Source of the DNA: Streptomyces triticirhizae
Lineage (GTDB): Bacteria; Actinomycetota; Actinomycetes; Streptomycetales; Streptomycetaceae
Assembly (NCBI RefSeq): GCF_003696235.1
Contig: NZ_RFFJ01000001.1
Coordinates: forward strand, 1 to 64,000
DNA length: 64,000 nucleotides
Direction of reading: 5' to 3'
The notes below the pieces were generated by a model that was given only the letters and a program-made list of their open reading frames with translations, was not told the origin of the DNA and ran no database searches. This document shows positions 44,533 to 53,228 of the stretch, one piece after another. Each line of letters starts with the position of its first letter. Position 1 is the stretch's first letter. The position numbers and the translations under genes are program-made.

Positions 44533-46433
44533 CGACCGCCGCCGGCCCCGACAGGCCGCTGCGCACCATCGTGGCCGGCACCAACTTCGGCCGGTTCTAT
44601 GTCGACGCGGTCCGCGCCCATCCGGCGTTCACACTCGTCGGCGTGCTCTCCCAGGGCGGGGCGGGGTCCCGGGAACTGGCCGAACGGCTGGGCGTGCCCT
44701 GCCACGTCGGGGTCGACGAGGTCCCCGACACCGTGGACGCCGCCTGCGTGGTGGTGCCCTCGGCCGTCATGGGCGGCGCCGGCACGGAGCTGGGCCAGGC
44801 ACTGCTCCGGCGCGGGGTGCACGTCCTCCAGGAACACCCCCTGCATCCCGACGAGTTGGCTGACTCGCTGCGGCTGGCCCGCACCGTGGGCCGTCAGTTC
44901 CGCGTCAACACGCACTATCCCCACGTGGCCTCCGTCCAGCGGTTCCTGCGGGCCGCCGCCGGTCTGCGGGCGCGGCAGCGGGTGCTGTTCGTGGACGCGG
45001 CCTCGCCCGTGCACGTGCTGGCCCCACTGGTGGACGTCCTGGGCCGGGCGCTGGGTGGTCTGCGGCCCTGGCGGCTGGGCGACCCGGCGCCGGTGCCGGA
45101 GGAGGTCGCCGCGGCGGCCGACGGCCGGGCGCCGCTGAGGCTCCTGCACGGCACCGTCGCGGGCGCCCCGTTGACGCTCCGGGTGCACCACCAGATCCAC
45201 CCGGGCGACCGCGACAACCACGCCCTCTTCTGGCACCGCGTCAGCATCGGCACGGAGGGCGGGGTGCTCACCCTGACCGACACGCACGGGCCGGTGCTGT
45301 GGCATCCACGACTCCACTCACCGAGGGAGGAGGGACACCGCCTGGTCCTTGAGGCGGGACCCGGCGCCGAGCAACTGGCCCTGCCCGTCAGCGAATCGCT
45401 CGACGGCGCCGCGCCGCCGCCCCGGTTCGACGAGGTCTTCTCCACCTGGTGGCCCGAGGCGTTCGGCATCGCGCTCACGGACTTCGCTGAGGCGATCGGG
45501 GCGGGCCGCGACCCGCTGCGCGCCGCCGGTCACGACCTCGCGGTCTTCGGACTCTGGCGCGACCTCATGGCACGGCTCGGGCCGCCGGACCTCATCCGCC
45601 CCGAGGCACCGACGCCGCTCGCCGCCGGGGACTTCGCGGGCAGCCCCGTCAACGGCCCGCCGGCCGGTTCCGGTTCGCCCCCGGGGGCCGGCTACGACCG
45701 TCCCGCCGAGTTCTTCGACCTGGGGGCAGCGGAACACACCTCCCGCACCGGGCCCGCCGTGGTGGCCGCGCTCGCCGGCCTCGACCCGGCGGCCGGGCCC
45801 CTGCTCGACATCGGGGCCGGCACCGGCCTGGTCACCCGCCAGGTCGCGGACGCCTATCCGGCGTGCGAGATCATCGCCACCGAGCCGGCCGCCGGAATGC
45901 GCGCCGTGCTCACCGCCCGGCTCGCGGAACGCGCCGACCTCACCCGACGCGTCACGGTGCTCCCCGACGCCGCGCACGAACTGGTGCTGCCCGAGCGCCT
46001 GAGCGGCGCGGTGCTCTGCGGCGTGCTGGGCCATCTGAACCCGGGCTCGCGGCGGGCGCTGTTGCGGGAACTGGCGCGACGTTTGCCCCCGGGGGCGCCG
46101 ATGGTCGTGGAGGTGATGGGACTGACCACCCCGGTGTCGATGCCGCCGACGCGTCTGCGACGAGCCGGCCTCGGGCGGCTGCGGTACGAGTGGTGGATGG
46201 CCGGGGAGCCGTCGGGGGAGGAACGGATGCGGCTGGACACCACCTGGCGGGTCTTCGACGGTGAGCGACTGGTGCGGGAGGTGCGGGACCAGTACCACTG
46301 GTACACCGTCAGCCTGGAGCGGCTGGCTCACGAGAGCGGCCTCACGCTCCACCGCCTCCCGCCGCCGCACCGCACGCTCGTTCCACACCTCGGCGTGCTG
46401 CGAGGCGCGGAACGAGGCGCCGTCACCAGGTGA
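44529..46433 (+). CDS. thiazolinyl imide reductase fused to SAM methyltransferase
   Basis: 634 aa, two domains. Residues 1-~370 are an Irp3/PchG-type Gfo/Idh/MocA reductase (TIVAGTNFGRFYVDAVRAHP, the HVLQEHPLHPDELADSL segment, FRVNTHYPHV). It reduces one thiazoline to thiazolidine on the assembly line using NADPH. A Pro/Gly linker follows. Residues ~400-634 are a class I methyltransferase with LLDIGAGTGLVTRQ and IIATEPAAGMRAV, homologous to the gene at 48.7 kb. The fusion suggests N-methylation of the new thiazolidine. GTG start from the GTGA overlap. The 3' end overlaps the convergent P450 gene by 11 bp. Confidence 0.87.
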   Translation: MTTAAGPDRPLRTIVAGTNFGRFYVDAVRAHPAFTLVGVLSQGGAGSRELAERLGVPCHVGVDEVPDTVDAACVVVPSAVMGGAGTELGQALLRRGVHVLQEHPLHPDELADSLRLARTVGRQFRVNTHYPHVASVQRFLRAAAGLRARQRVLFVDAASPVHVLAPLVDVLGRALGGLRPWRLGDPAPVPEEVAAAADGRAPLRLLHGTVAGAPLTLRVHHQIHPGDRDNHALFWHRVSIGTEGGVLTLTDTHGPVLWHPRLHSPREEGHRLVLEAGPGAEQLALPVSESLDGAAPPPRFDEVFSTWWPEAFGIALTDFAEAIGAGRDPLRAAGHDLAVFGLWRDLMARLGPPDLIRPEAPTPLAAGDFAGSPVNGPPAGSGSPPGAGYDRPAEFFDLGAAEHTSRTGPAVVAALAGLDPAAGPLLDIGAGTGLVTRQVADAYPACEIIATEPAAGMRAVLTARLAERADLTRRVTVLPDAAHELVLPERLSGAVLCGVLGHLNPGSRRALLRELARRLPPGAPMVVEVMGLTTPVSMPPTRLRRAGLGRLRYEWWMAGEPSGEERMRLDTTWRVFDGERLVREVRDQYHWYTVSLERLAHESGLTLHRLPPPHRTLVPHLGVLRGAERGAVTR

Positions 46434-47649
46434 CGGGCAGCTGCTCGGGGCCGAAGGCGATGCCGTCGTGCCGGAAGCGGATCTCCTCCAGGGAGACGGT
46501 CGATCGGAGGGTGGGAACGCGATCCAGCAGAGTCCCGACAGCCACGTTGAGTTCGATACGGGCGATGTTCTGTCCGACGCACTGGTGCACGCCGTGGCTG
46601 AAGGCGACATGCTGCTTTTCGGCGCGCCGGAAATCGATACGCTCGGGCTCCTTGAAAACATTCGGGTCATGATTTGCTGCCGCAAGGAGCGGAATGACAC
46701 CGTCGCCGGCGGGAATGGTGTGCCCGCCGACGACGATGTCCTCGGTCGCGGTGCGCAGCGCGATCGAGTCCCCCACGGACAGCACCCGGAGCAACTCCTC
46801 GACGGCGGCGGGCAGCAGGGAGTAGTCCTCGCGCAACTCCCGCAGGAGCGCGGGCTGGTGCAGCAGCGCGAGCACGCTCAGCGCGATCTGGTTCGTCGTG
46901 GTCTCCCAGCCGGCGACGATCAGGATCGCGAGCGTGGTGACCAACTCCTCGCGGCTGACCCGTCCGGTGGCCAACTGCTCGACGACCAGCCGGCTCAGCA
47001 GGTCCTCGCCCGGCCCGGCCACCCGTGCGGCGATCACGTCGTCGACGACCGAGGACAGTTCCCCTATGCCCTCACTGGCGCCCTCGGCGGTGCTGGACCC
47101 GCCCCCGAACACCTGCGACCCCAGCGTGCCCGTGATCCGCCGGAACGCCGGGTCGGTCCGTCGCACGCCGACGAGCTCGCACATCACCGTGCTGGAGACG
47201 GCGTGCGCGAAGTTCCTGACCAGGTCGGTCGGCGGGCCGAAGGCCAGGAGTTCGTCCACCCGCTCGTCGACCACCCGCTGGATGTCCCGCCGCATCCGGC
47301 GCGCCTTGCGAACGGTCATCTCCGCCAGCAACATGCGGCGGAACTGGGTGTGTTCGGGCGGATCCATCCGGATGAAGGGCCGCGTCCTGGCGCCCACCTC
47401 CTGCTCACCCGCCACCAGGGCCGGAAAGTTGGGATGCCGGATGTCTGCGCTGACCCGGGGGTCGGCCAACACCGCGCGGACCTCGTGGTACCCGGTCACC
47501 ACCCAGGCCGTCCTGCCCGTGGACAGGGTCACCCGGGTCACCGGCCCCCGCTCGCGCAACTTTCGGTAGGCCGCCGGCGCGGCGAAGGGGCAGTCCCGGG
47601 CCATCGGGAACGCCGGCGGGGTGGGGTTGTCTCCCTCGGGTGCGGTCAT
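46423..47649 (-). CDS. cytochrome P450
   Basis: 408 aa, soluble bacterial class. I-helix oxygen-binding motif LIVAGWETTTNQ, ExxR helix (AVEELLR), heme-binding loop FSHGVHQCVGQNIA with the Cys ligand. It probably hydroxylates or oxidises the metallophore, with electrons from the cluster ferredoxin. Start ATG 47649 preferred (GGAAGGGCGGAA upstream) over the more distal in-frame ATG at 47691. Divergent from the type II thioesterase. Confidence 0.92.
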   Translation of the reverse strand: MTAPEGDNPTPPAFPMARDCPFAAPAAYRKLRERGPVTRVTLSTGRTAWVVTGYHEVRAVLADPRVSADIRHPNFPALVAGEQEVGARTRPFIRMDPPEHTQFRRMLLAEMTVRKARRMRRDIQRVVDERVDELLAFGPPTDLVRNFAHAVSSTVMCELVGVRRTDPAFRRITGTLGSQVFGGGSSTAEGASEGIGELSSVVDDVIAARVAGPGEDLLSRLVVEQLATGRVSREELVTTLAILIVAGWETTTNQIALSVLALLHQPALLRELREDYSLLPAAVEELLRVLSVGDSIALRTATEDIVVGGHTIPAGDGVIPLLAAANHDPNVFKEPERIDFRRAEKQHVAFSHGVHQCVGQNIARIELNVAVGTLLDRVPTLRSTVSLEEIRFRHDGIAFGPEQLPVTW

Positions 47650-47700
47650 GTGTTCCGCCCTTCCGGCGGTGGCCTCGGACCGTGAGGCCACCGCACATAA

Positions 47701-47815
47701 CGAACGTTCGCTTGAGTGAATTAGATGCCGTTGCTCGCGGTGATCTCGGCCGGATGTGTCGTCGAGTTCACGGCGTCTCGATGATTCTTCGATTGCCTGG
47801 AGATGGCAACGGCAT
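47701..47815. promoter_or_regulatory. divergent P450 / thioesterase promoter with two candidate operators
   Basis: The 233-bp gap holds a perfect 10-bp palindrome CGAACGTTCG (47701-47710). It also holds an inverted pair ATGCCGTTGC (47725-47734) and GCAACGGCAT (47806-47815), 71 bp apart, one facing each gene. The second lies in TGGCAACGGCATTCA, which resembles a divergent Zur box (8 of 15). These could be paired operators for P450 (minus) and thioesterase (plus). Confidence 0.45.
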
Positions 47816-47882
47816 TCATAATACTGGGAGTTCCCCGAACCGCTCGGGAAGGACGAGAAGACAAGAACGGACAGGAATACGC

Positions 47883-48674
47883 ATGGCGCAGGAAATCGTT
47901 GACCCCGGGCCCTGGTTGCGGCGTCCCTTCGCCCGCCCCGGGGCGCGTCTGCACCTGGTATGTCTGCCGCACGCGGGCGGCGCGGCCTCCTCGCTGCGCC
48001 CGTGGCAGAGCCTTCTCCCGGAGGAGATCGACGTCCTGACGGTCCAGTACCCGGGCCGGGAGGACCGCTTCCCCGACGCGCTGGTGGACACCATGGACCA
48101 CCTGGTGCGGGAGGTGGTCGCCGCCCTGGTCCCCGTCCTGGACCGGCCCTACGCCCTCTTCGGCCACAGCATGGGCAGCGCGGTGGCCTACGAGGTCGCC
48201 CTGGAACTCCCTCGCATCGGGCACCCGCCCCCTGTCCGCCTCCTGGCCTCGGGGCGGCCCGCGCCGCACCGCGTCCCGGAGGGGGACGTCCACCTCAGGA
48301 GTGACGAGGGGCTGGTCGATGACATGGTGCGCCTCGGAGGCACTCCGCGCGAGGTGCTGGCCGACCCCGACCTCCGCGCCGCGGTGCTGCGTTACGTGCG
48401 CAACGACTACCGGTTGATCGAGCGGTACCGCCCCACCCGACCCAGGACGCTGCCCTGCCCGGTGAGCGTGTTCGTCGGGGAGGACGATCCGGAGTGCGGC
48501 CCCGACGAGGCACGGACCTGGGCCGCCACGACACGGACGCCGCCCAGCGTGACCGTCTTCCCGGGGGGCCACTTCTTCCTCGCGCCCCAGCGCGAGCGCG
48601 TCGCCGCGACCGTCTGCCGAGACCTGGGGTTTCCGGCGCCCCGCCCGAACAGGACCTGGCCGAGCACCCCCTGA
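47883..48674 (+). CDS. type II thioesterase
   Basis: 263 aa alpha/beta-hydrolase of the GrsT/YbtT type. Oxyanion region LVCLPHAGGAASSLRPWQ, nucleophile motif FGHSMGSAVAYE (Ser), acid FVGEDDPEC and His in FPGGHFFL. It removes mis-loaded acyl groups from carrier proteins of the NRPS. ATG 47883 chosen with ACAGGA upstream. It begins the short plus-strand transcript that also carries the next methyltransferase (19 bp gap). Confidence 0.92.
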   Translation: MAQEIVDPGPWLRRPFARPGARLHLVCLPHAGGAASSLRPWQSLLPEEIDVLTVQYPGREDRFPDALVDTMDHLVREVVAALVPVLDRPYALFGHSMGSAVAYEVALELPRIGHPPPVRLLASGRPAPHRVPEGDVHLRSDEGLVDDMVRLGGTPREVLADPDLRAAVLRYVRNDYRLIERYRPTRPRTLPCPVSVFVGEDDPECGPDEARTWAATTRTPPSVTVFPGGHFFLAPQRERVAATVCRDLGFPAPRPNRTWPSTP

Positions 48675-48693
48675 GACAAAGGAGAGCCCCACC

Positions 48694-49425
48694 GTGGTCG
48701 CCGACTACTACACCGCGTCCGCCGAGTTCTACGAGATGGTCGCCGCCCGCCATGTGGCCACCAGCGCCGGGCCGTTGACCACCGCGCTGGCCACGGTGGA
48801 CACCGGGCACGGCCCCGTGGTGGAGATCGGCGCCGGCACCGGTCGCGTCACCGCCGCGATCGCCCGGGCCCTCCCGGACGCCTCGCTGATCGCCGTCGAA
48901 CCCTCCACGCCCATGCGGGCCATGCTCACCAGCCGCGTCTTCGGCGACCCGGACCTGCGGAGACGCGTCACGATCCTGGCCGAGCCGGTCCAACGGGTCG
49001 AACTGCCGCCTCGCCTCAGCGCCGTGGTGATCTTCGGCGTGGTGGGTCACCTCAGCAGGAGCGAACGGACGGACCTCTGGGGCGAGTTGGGTGACCGCCT
49101 GCCGCCGGGCGCCCCCATCGTCGTGGAGTTGATGGGGGCCGGCAGCACCCGGAGCATTCCCCCGTTCAGGATGCTGCGCGAGACGATCGGGGAGCAGAGC
49201 TACGAGTGGTGGACGGAGGCGGAGCCCGTCGCCGGCGCTCTCATGAGGTGGCGCACGTCGTGGAAGGTCTTCCGCGACGGCCGCCTCGTTCGCAGCACCA
49301 CCGACACCTACGCGTGGGAGAACCTCACGCTGGAGGCGCTGGCCGAGGAGGCCGGCATGAGCAGCCGTATGATCAGCGCGGGTGGTGTTCCGGGATCACC
49401 GGAGATCGGCATCCTGCACCGGTGA
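48694..49425 (+). CDS. class I SAM-dependent methyltransferase
   Basis: 243 aa. SAM motif VVEIGAGTGRVTAAIA near residue 42, LIAVEPSTPMRAML, and the PPGAPIVVELMG...YEWWTEAEP region that is nearly the same as in the methyltransferase half of the fusion protein at 44.5-46.4 kb and, more distantly, the protein at 62.6 kb. GTG start with AAAGGAG 9 bp upstream. Cotranscribed with the thioesterase, so probably a tailoring enzyme of the metallophore. Confidence 0.85.
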   Translation: MVADYYTASAEFYEMVAARHVATSAGPLTTALATVDTGHGPVVEIGAGTGRVTAAIARALPDASLIAVEPSTPMRAMLTSRVFGDPDLRRRVTILAEPVQRVELPPRLSAVVIFGVVGHLSRSERTDLWGELGDRLPPGAPIVVELMGAGSTRSIPPFRMLRETIGEQSYEWWTEAEPVAGALMRWRTSWKVFRDGRLVRSTTDTYAWENLTLEALAEEAGMSSRMISAGGVPGSPEIGILHR

Positions 49426-49429
49426 AGGG

Positions 49430-49708
49430 AGCGCGTAGCGGCCACTGCCCGATGTGATCAACTCGGTGGCCCGCGCTAGCTCAGCATCGCTCATCCCGAC
49501 CTCCTGGCGGAGCTTCTGCTGGAGCCAGGAGTGCTCTGGATCGGCCGCTCGGGCCGGTGCGAGGAGTCCGCCGCCGCGCCGATGCCGGCATCCAACAGAC
49601 GTCGCCGCCCCCGCAGTTCCAGGACCCCACAGCTCGCTCTACGGTCGGGGCCGCGAATGTCCGGTTGGTCAGTCAGGTGGTGATCGTGTCCGTGGTCATG
49701 TCCCTCAT
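49430..49708 (-). pseudogene. decayed copy of the 19.7-kb methyltransferase
   Basis: On the minus strand, after the ATG overlapping the flavoprotein stop (ATGA), the DNA encodes MRDMTTDTITT, an in-frame TGA where the intact gene has TAT-CTG, then LTNRTFAAPTVERAVGS. This matches MREMTTDTVTTYLLTNRAFVAPTVEEAV of the gene at 19689. Further down, other frames carry HSWLQQKLR and GMSDAELARATELIT, matching internal (HSWVQQKLR) and C-terminal (GMSEEELSRAAALMT) segments. It is therefore a copy with a stop and large internal deletions. The end is approximate. Confidence 0.8.
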
Positions 49709-50712
49709 GGGGTGTTCCCCTCTGGGCGATCGCCCTGACCGCTCGGGGGCCGGCTCGCGCTCACTTCCTTGTCCCGAGGGGAGCTGATCGAGACGGCCTC
49801 GTCGAAGTCCCGGGCGACCAGGGCTGCGTTGACCGCCCCGCCGGTCATTGCGCCGGCCCCGACGGCCATCGGGACGTTGGCGCCCGGGTTGACGACGTTT
49901 CCCACGGCCCAGATCCGCTCGGCGCTGGTCCTGCCGGCGGGGTCGACGGCGAGGAAGCTCCCGAAGGGAGTGGTGGTGCGCTCCAGATCCAGGTGTGCCA
50001 GGAAACCGTCGTGGGGACGTGGGGTGCCGGCGGTGAAGAGCGCGTCGATCGGATGCTCGGCCTCGTCGTCGGTGCGCAGTACGAGGGAATCCGCATGGCC
50101 CGACGACACCTCGACCACCGCTGCGGGAACCAGGTCGATGCCACGGCATCGCAGGCGGTACTCCGCGTCGGGTTCCAGTTGCCCGAGCCCCGCGGTGAAG
50201 ACGGTGACCCTGTCGCTCCACTGGCGAATAAGTTCGGCCTGGTGCATTCCGAGCGGTGAGGTGGTCAGCACACCGAGGTGCCGGTCCCGGACCTCCCAAC
50301 CGTGGCAGTAGGGGCAATGCAGCACCGTTTTCCCCCAGCGGTCGGCGAGGCCAGGGAGGTTGGGCAGTTCGTCGGCGAGGCCGGTGGCGACGATCACCGC
50401 TCGGCTCACCGTTTCTTCTCCGCCCACCAGCGTGACTGAGACCGCGCTCTCCGTCTCGTCGAGCCGGTCCACCAGGCCGTCACGGAACTGGACACCGTAG
50501 CCGGCGGCTTCGGCTCGGCCCCGCGCGTTCAACTCGGCCGGGTCGACCCCCTCGTTGCCGAGAACACCGTGCATGTGCGTGGCGAAGCGGTTGCGCGGGC
50601 TGCCCGCGTCGATGACGAGCACGCGCCGTCGTGCTCGTCCGAGCAACAGGGCGGCGCTCAGCCCTGCCGCGCCGCCCCCGATCACCATCACGTCCCATGG
50701 CTGTTCGTCCAT
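49705..50712 (-). CDS. thioredoxin reductase-like FAD/NAD(P)H oxidoreductase
   Basis: 335 aa. FAD-binding VMVIGGGAAGLSAALLLGRARR at the N-terminus, the redox pair in LHCPYCHGW (CxxC), VIVATGLADELPNLPG, and the C-terminal FAD motif IWAVGNVVNPGANV. The fold matches thioredoxin reductase and the dithiol oxidases (HlmI/GliT-like) seen near sulfur-containing natural products, so a role with the thiazoline product is possible but unproven. It ends in an ATGA overlap with the decayed methyltransferase, implying they were once one operon. Confidence 0.87.
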   Translation of the reverse strand: MDEQPWDVMVIGGGAAGLSAALLLGRARRRVLVIDAGSPRNRFATHMHGVLGNEGVDPAELNARGRAEAAGYGVQFRDGLVDRLDETESAVSVTLVGGEETVSRAVIVATGLADELPNLPGLADRWGKTVLHCPYCHGWEVRDRHLGVLTTSPLGMHQAELIRQWSDRVTVFTAGLGQLEPDAEYRLRCRGIDLVPAAVVEVSSGHADSLVLRTDDEAEHPIDALFTAGTPRPHDGFLAHLDLERTTTPFGSFLAVDPAGRTSAERIWAVGNVVNPGANVPMAVGAGAMTGGAVNAALVARDFDEAVSISSPRDKEVSASRPPSGQGDRPEGNTP

Positions 50713-50725
50713 GTGTCCATTCCAA

Positions 50726-50753
50726 CGATAGTTTGCGAGATCCTCAAATTATC
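50726..50753. promoter_or_regulatory. imperfect palindromic operator upstream of the flavoprotein gene
   Basis: CGATAGTTTG (50726-50735) is followed by CAAATTATC (50745-50753). The two arms pair at 9 of 13 positions around 50740, 14 bp upstream of the flavoprotein start. The left arm is identical to 6465-6474 in the nitroreductase promoter, beside the truncated MarR gene. It looks like a site for a MarR/HxlR-type redox regulator. Confidence 0.5.
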
Positions 50754-50820
50754 TTGCTGAACCAGCAAGGCCGCCGCTTCTTCCGTGCCCGCGGTGGCCA
50801 CACCGCTGAACCGTGTCGCC

Positions 50821-51474
50821 TCAGGGGGCTGTGCGCCGCACCAGCAGGACATGGTCGGTGACGACGGCGGTCTGCCCATCCGGGCCGTTCGCCTCGCGGC
50901 GGGGCCTGTCAGAACGTTCGATGGTCCAGGTGGATGCCGGCAAGGCGAGTTCGGCGTGGATCTCGTCCGGGGTCGGCCGTTGGACGTCGGGGTTCTGGTT
51001 CCAGGACCAGGGGGCGATGGAGCCGTGATCCACGATCAGCAGCCGCCCACCGGGGCGCAGGGCGTGTGCTCCGGTGCGCAGGACCGCCGATCGCGGTAGG
51101 GCGTAGGGGGTGTGCAGGTACTGTGCCGAGACCAGGTCGAACTCACCCTCGGGAAAGCTGTACGCGAGATCGTGGTGCTCGGCGGTCACAAGGCGGTCGA
51201 GGCCTTGGTCGCGTGCGCAATACCGGAGTTGCTCGATCGCCGTCGTGGAGATGTCCACGGCCGTGACCCGCCACCCCCGACGCGCGAGCCATACGGCGTC
51301 ACCGCCCGCTCCGCAGCCGAGATCGAGCGCGTCGCCGGCTTTCAGCCCGGCGGCCACCTCGCTGAGGAGCGGATTGACCCGGGTGCCCCAGATGGCTGGA
51401 CTGTCCCGGTGTGGCCGGTAGACCTCCTCCCAGAACGCCGCTGGCGGCTGGTCGAGATTCGGCTGCTGTGTCAT
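50821..51474 (-). CDS. class I SAM-dependent methyltransferase
   Basis: 217 aa. ALDLGCGAGGDAVWLARRGW near residue 50 with VTAVDISTTAIEQL (ribose-binding Asp) and LRPGGRLLIVDHG. It has the size and look of TehB/thiopurine-like small-molecule methyltransferases. It is not closely related to the other methyltransferases in the window. Lies between the zinc importer operon and the flavoprotein gene on the same strand. Substrate unknown. Confidence 0.85.
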   Translation of the reverse strand: MTQQPNLDQPPAAFWEEVYRPHRDSPAIWGTRVNPLLSEVAAGLKAGDALDLGCGAGGDAVWLARRGWRVTAVDISTTAIEQLRYCARDQGLDRLVTAEHHDLAYSFPEGEFDLVSAQYLHTPYALPRSAVLRTGAHALRPGGRLLIVDHGSIAPWSWNQNPDVQRPTPDEIHAELALPASTWTIERSDRPRREANGPDGQTAVVTDHVLLVRRTAP

Positions 51475-51585
51475 GTCGCTCCTGGGAAGGTTCAGGGACG
51501 GGACGGCGGATCCGTCCGCGCGAGCGCGGTGCCCAAGCGGACCGGAACGGGCCGGACGTCAGGTGCGGCAGGCCGCGCCAGGCGG

Positions 51586-52482
51586 TCACGTCGGTTCGCC
51601 CCCCACGAGTGCGAGGTCCGTGGGCCGGCGGCGCTGCGCCAGCCGGGCGAGCAGGCCGTGGCGCGGCGCGAGCGTCCACGCGAGGAGGAAGAACGCGGTG
51701 GCGACCAGGACGATCGTGCCGCCCGTCGGCAGGTCGATGCTCCAGGACAGATAGAGCCCGATGAGGGCCGAGGCGCTGCCGAGGAGCGGGGCGAGCAACA
51801 TCATGACGCCGAGTCGGTCTGTGAGGAGGCGGGCGGTGGCGGCGGGGGTGACCAGTAGGGCGAGGACGAGGATGTTGCCGATGGTCTGCACCGAGATGAC
51901 CACCGCGATCGAGACCATCACATAGAGCGCCAGGTCCAGGGCGAAGACCGGGAGGCCCAGTGCCCGTGCCGATTCGCGGTCCAGGGTGACGGCGACGAAC
52001 TCCTTGTGGAGGAGGAACGCGACCAGCAGCAGTGCGACGGTGGAGACGGCGACCACTACGAGGTCCTCGTCGGGGATGCCGGTGATCGAGCCGAAGAGGA
52101 ACTGCTGGAGTGAGCCCGAGTAGCCGGGGGAGCGGCTGATGATGACGATGCCCAGGGCGAAGGCGGCGACGAAGAAGACGCCGATGACGCTGTCCTCGCG
52201 CAGCCGCCGGTTCTGGGCGAAGACCGCGACGGCCACCGCCGTCAGCACCCCGGCCACCGCGCCGCCCAGCACCAGGTTGCCCCCGACCACGAAGGCCACG
52301 GCGAGGCCGGGGAAGACGGCGTGGGCCACCGCGTCCCCGATGAACGCCATCCCGCGCAGTACCACATAGCAGCCGATGACGCCGCAGACGGCCGAGGAGA
52401 GCAGGGCGACGAAGAGGGCCTTGGGGAGGAAGGAGAGGGCCGGGTTGAAGAGGTCGGCCACGAACTCCTGTGGGGTGAGCAT
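51586..52482 (-). CDS. zinc/manganese ABC permease (ZnuB-like, anchored-repeat type)
   Basis: 298 aa with about eight hydrophobic helices. The N-terminal block LSSAVCGVIGCYVVLRGMAFIGDAVAHAVFPGLAVAF is the ABC-3 (ZnuB/MntB) signature, and VTLDRESARALGLPV and QTIGNILVLALLVTPAATARLLTDRL follow. Belongs to the metal ABC permeases found with the actinobacterial anchored-repeat proteins. ATG overlaps the ATPase stop (TGATG), last gene of the operon. Imports zinc (or manganese) with the two genes upstream. Confidence 0.93.
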   Translation of the reverse strand: MLTPQEFVADLFNPALSFLPKALFVALLSSAVCGVIGCYVVLRGMAFIGDAVAHAVFPGLAVAFVVGGNLVLGGAVAGVLTAVAVAVFAQNRRLREDSVIGVFFVAAFALGIVIISRSPGYSGSLQQFLFGSITGIPDEDLVVVAVSTVALLLVAFLLHKEFVAVTLDRESARALGLPVFALDLALYVMVSIAVVISVQTIGNILVLALLVTPAATARLLTDRLGVMMLLAPLLGSASALIGLYLSWSIDLPTGGTIVLVATAFFLLAWTLAPRHGLLARLAQRRRPTDLALVGGEPT

Positions 52483-53228
52483 CAGTTGACCCCCAGTGCG
52501 GCGAGCAGCGGGCTGCCGGCCCGGATGCCGAAGGCGGTGCGCCACAGTTCCGCGTCGCGCAGCGCCTCGGGGGCGCCGGTGGCGATGACGGTCTGGTTGA
52601 CCAGGCAGAGCTTGCCGCAGGTGTGCATGGCGGCGGCCAGGTCGTGGGTGGTCATCAGGACGGCCCTGCCCTCGCCACTCAACTCGGTGAAGAGGTCGGT
52701 GAGGAGTTCCTGGGTCGGCATGTCGAGGCCGGTGAACGGTTCGTCGAGCAGCAGCACGCTGGGGCGCAGTGCCAACGCCCGTGCGACCAGGACGCGTTGG
52801 CGTTGGCCGCCGGAGAGCTGGCCGACCGGGCGGTCGGCCAGCTCCGTCATCCCGACGCGGGCCAGCGCCGCGCCGGCCGCCCGGTAGTCGGCGACGCCGG
52901 CGCGTCGCAGCCACCCCATGCGGCGCACTCGTCCGGAGAGCACCGCGTCGGCGACGCTGATGGGGAAGTCCCAGGCGAACTCGTGGCGTTGGGGAACGTA
53001 GCCGACGCGCTGGCGGACGCGGGCGATCGGCGCCTCCTCGATCTCGACGGTGCCGGAGGCGGGGCGTACCAGGCCGAGCACCGCGCGGAGCAGGGTGGTC
53101 TTGCCGGCGCCGTTGGGGCCGATCAGCCCCATGAAGTCGCCGGCCTCGACCTTCAGATCGACGTCGCGCAGCACCCGCCGGCCGCCGAGGTCCACGTTCA
53201 GCCCGCGCACCGCCAGGGCGGCGGTCAT
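52482..53228 (-). CDS. zinc/manganese ABC ATPase (ZnuC-like)
   Basis: 248 aa. Walker [13 protein letters not shown]-loop YVPQRHEFAWDFPISV (metal-importer ATPases typically carry this 'VPQR...DFPI'), signature LSGGQRQR, Walker B VLLLDEPFTGLD, H-loop MTTHDL. Energises the ZnuB-like permease. The ATG overlaps the stop of the surface-protein gene (ATGA), so the whole minus-strand operon is translationally coupled. Confidence 0.94.
   Translation of the reverse strand: MTAALAVRGLNVDLGGRRVLRDVDLKVEAGDFMGLIGPNGAGKTTLLRAVLGLVRPASGTVEIEEAPIARVRQRVGYVPQRHEFAWDFPISVADAVLSGRVRRMGWLRRAGVADYRAAGAALARVGMTELADRPVGQLSGGQRQRVLVARALALRPSVLLLDEPFTGLDMPTQELLTDLFTELSGEGRAVLMTTHDLAAAMHTCGKLCLVNQTVIATGAPEALRDAELWRTAFGIRAGSPLLAALGVN

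Noticed and set aside
46665-46682. GTCATGATTTGCTGCC as a Zur box
   Set aside because: Internal to the P450 coding sequence and not palindromic.
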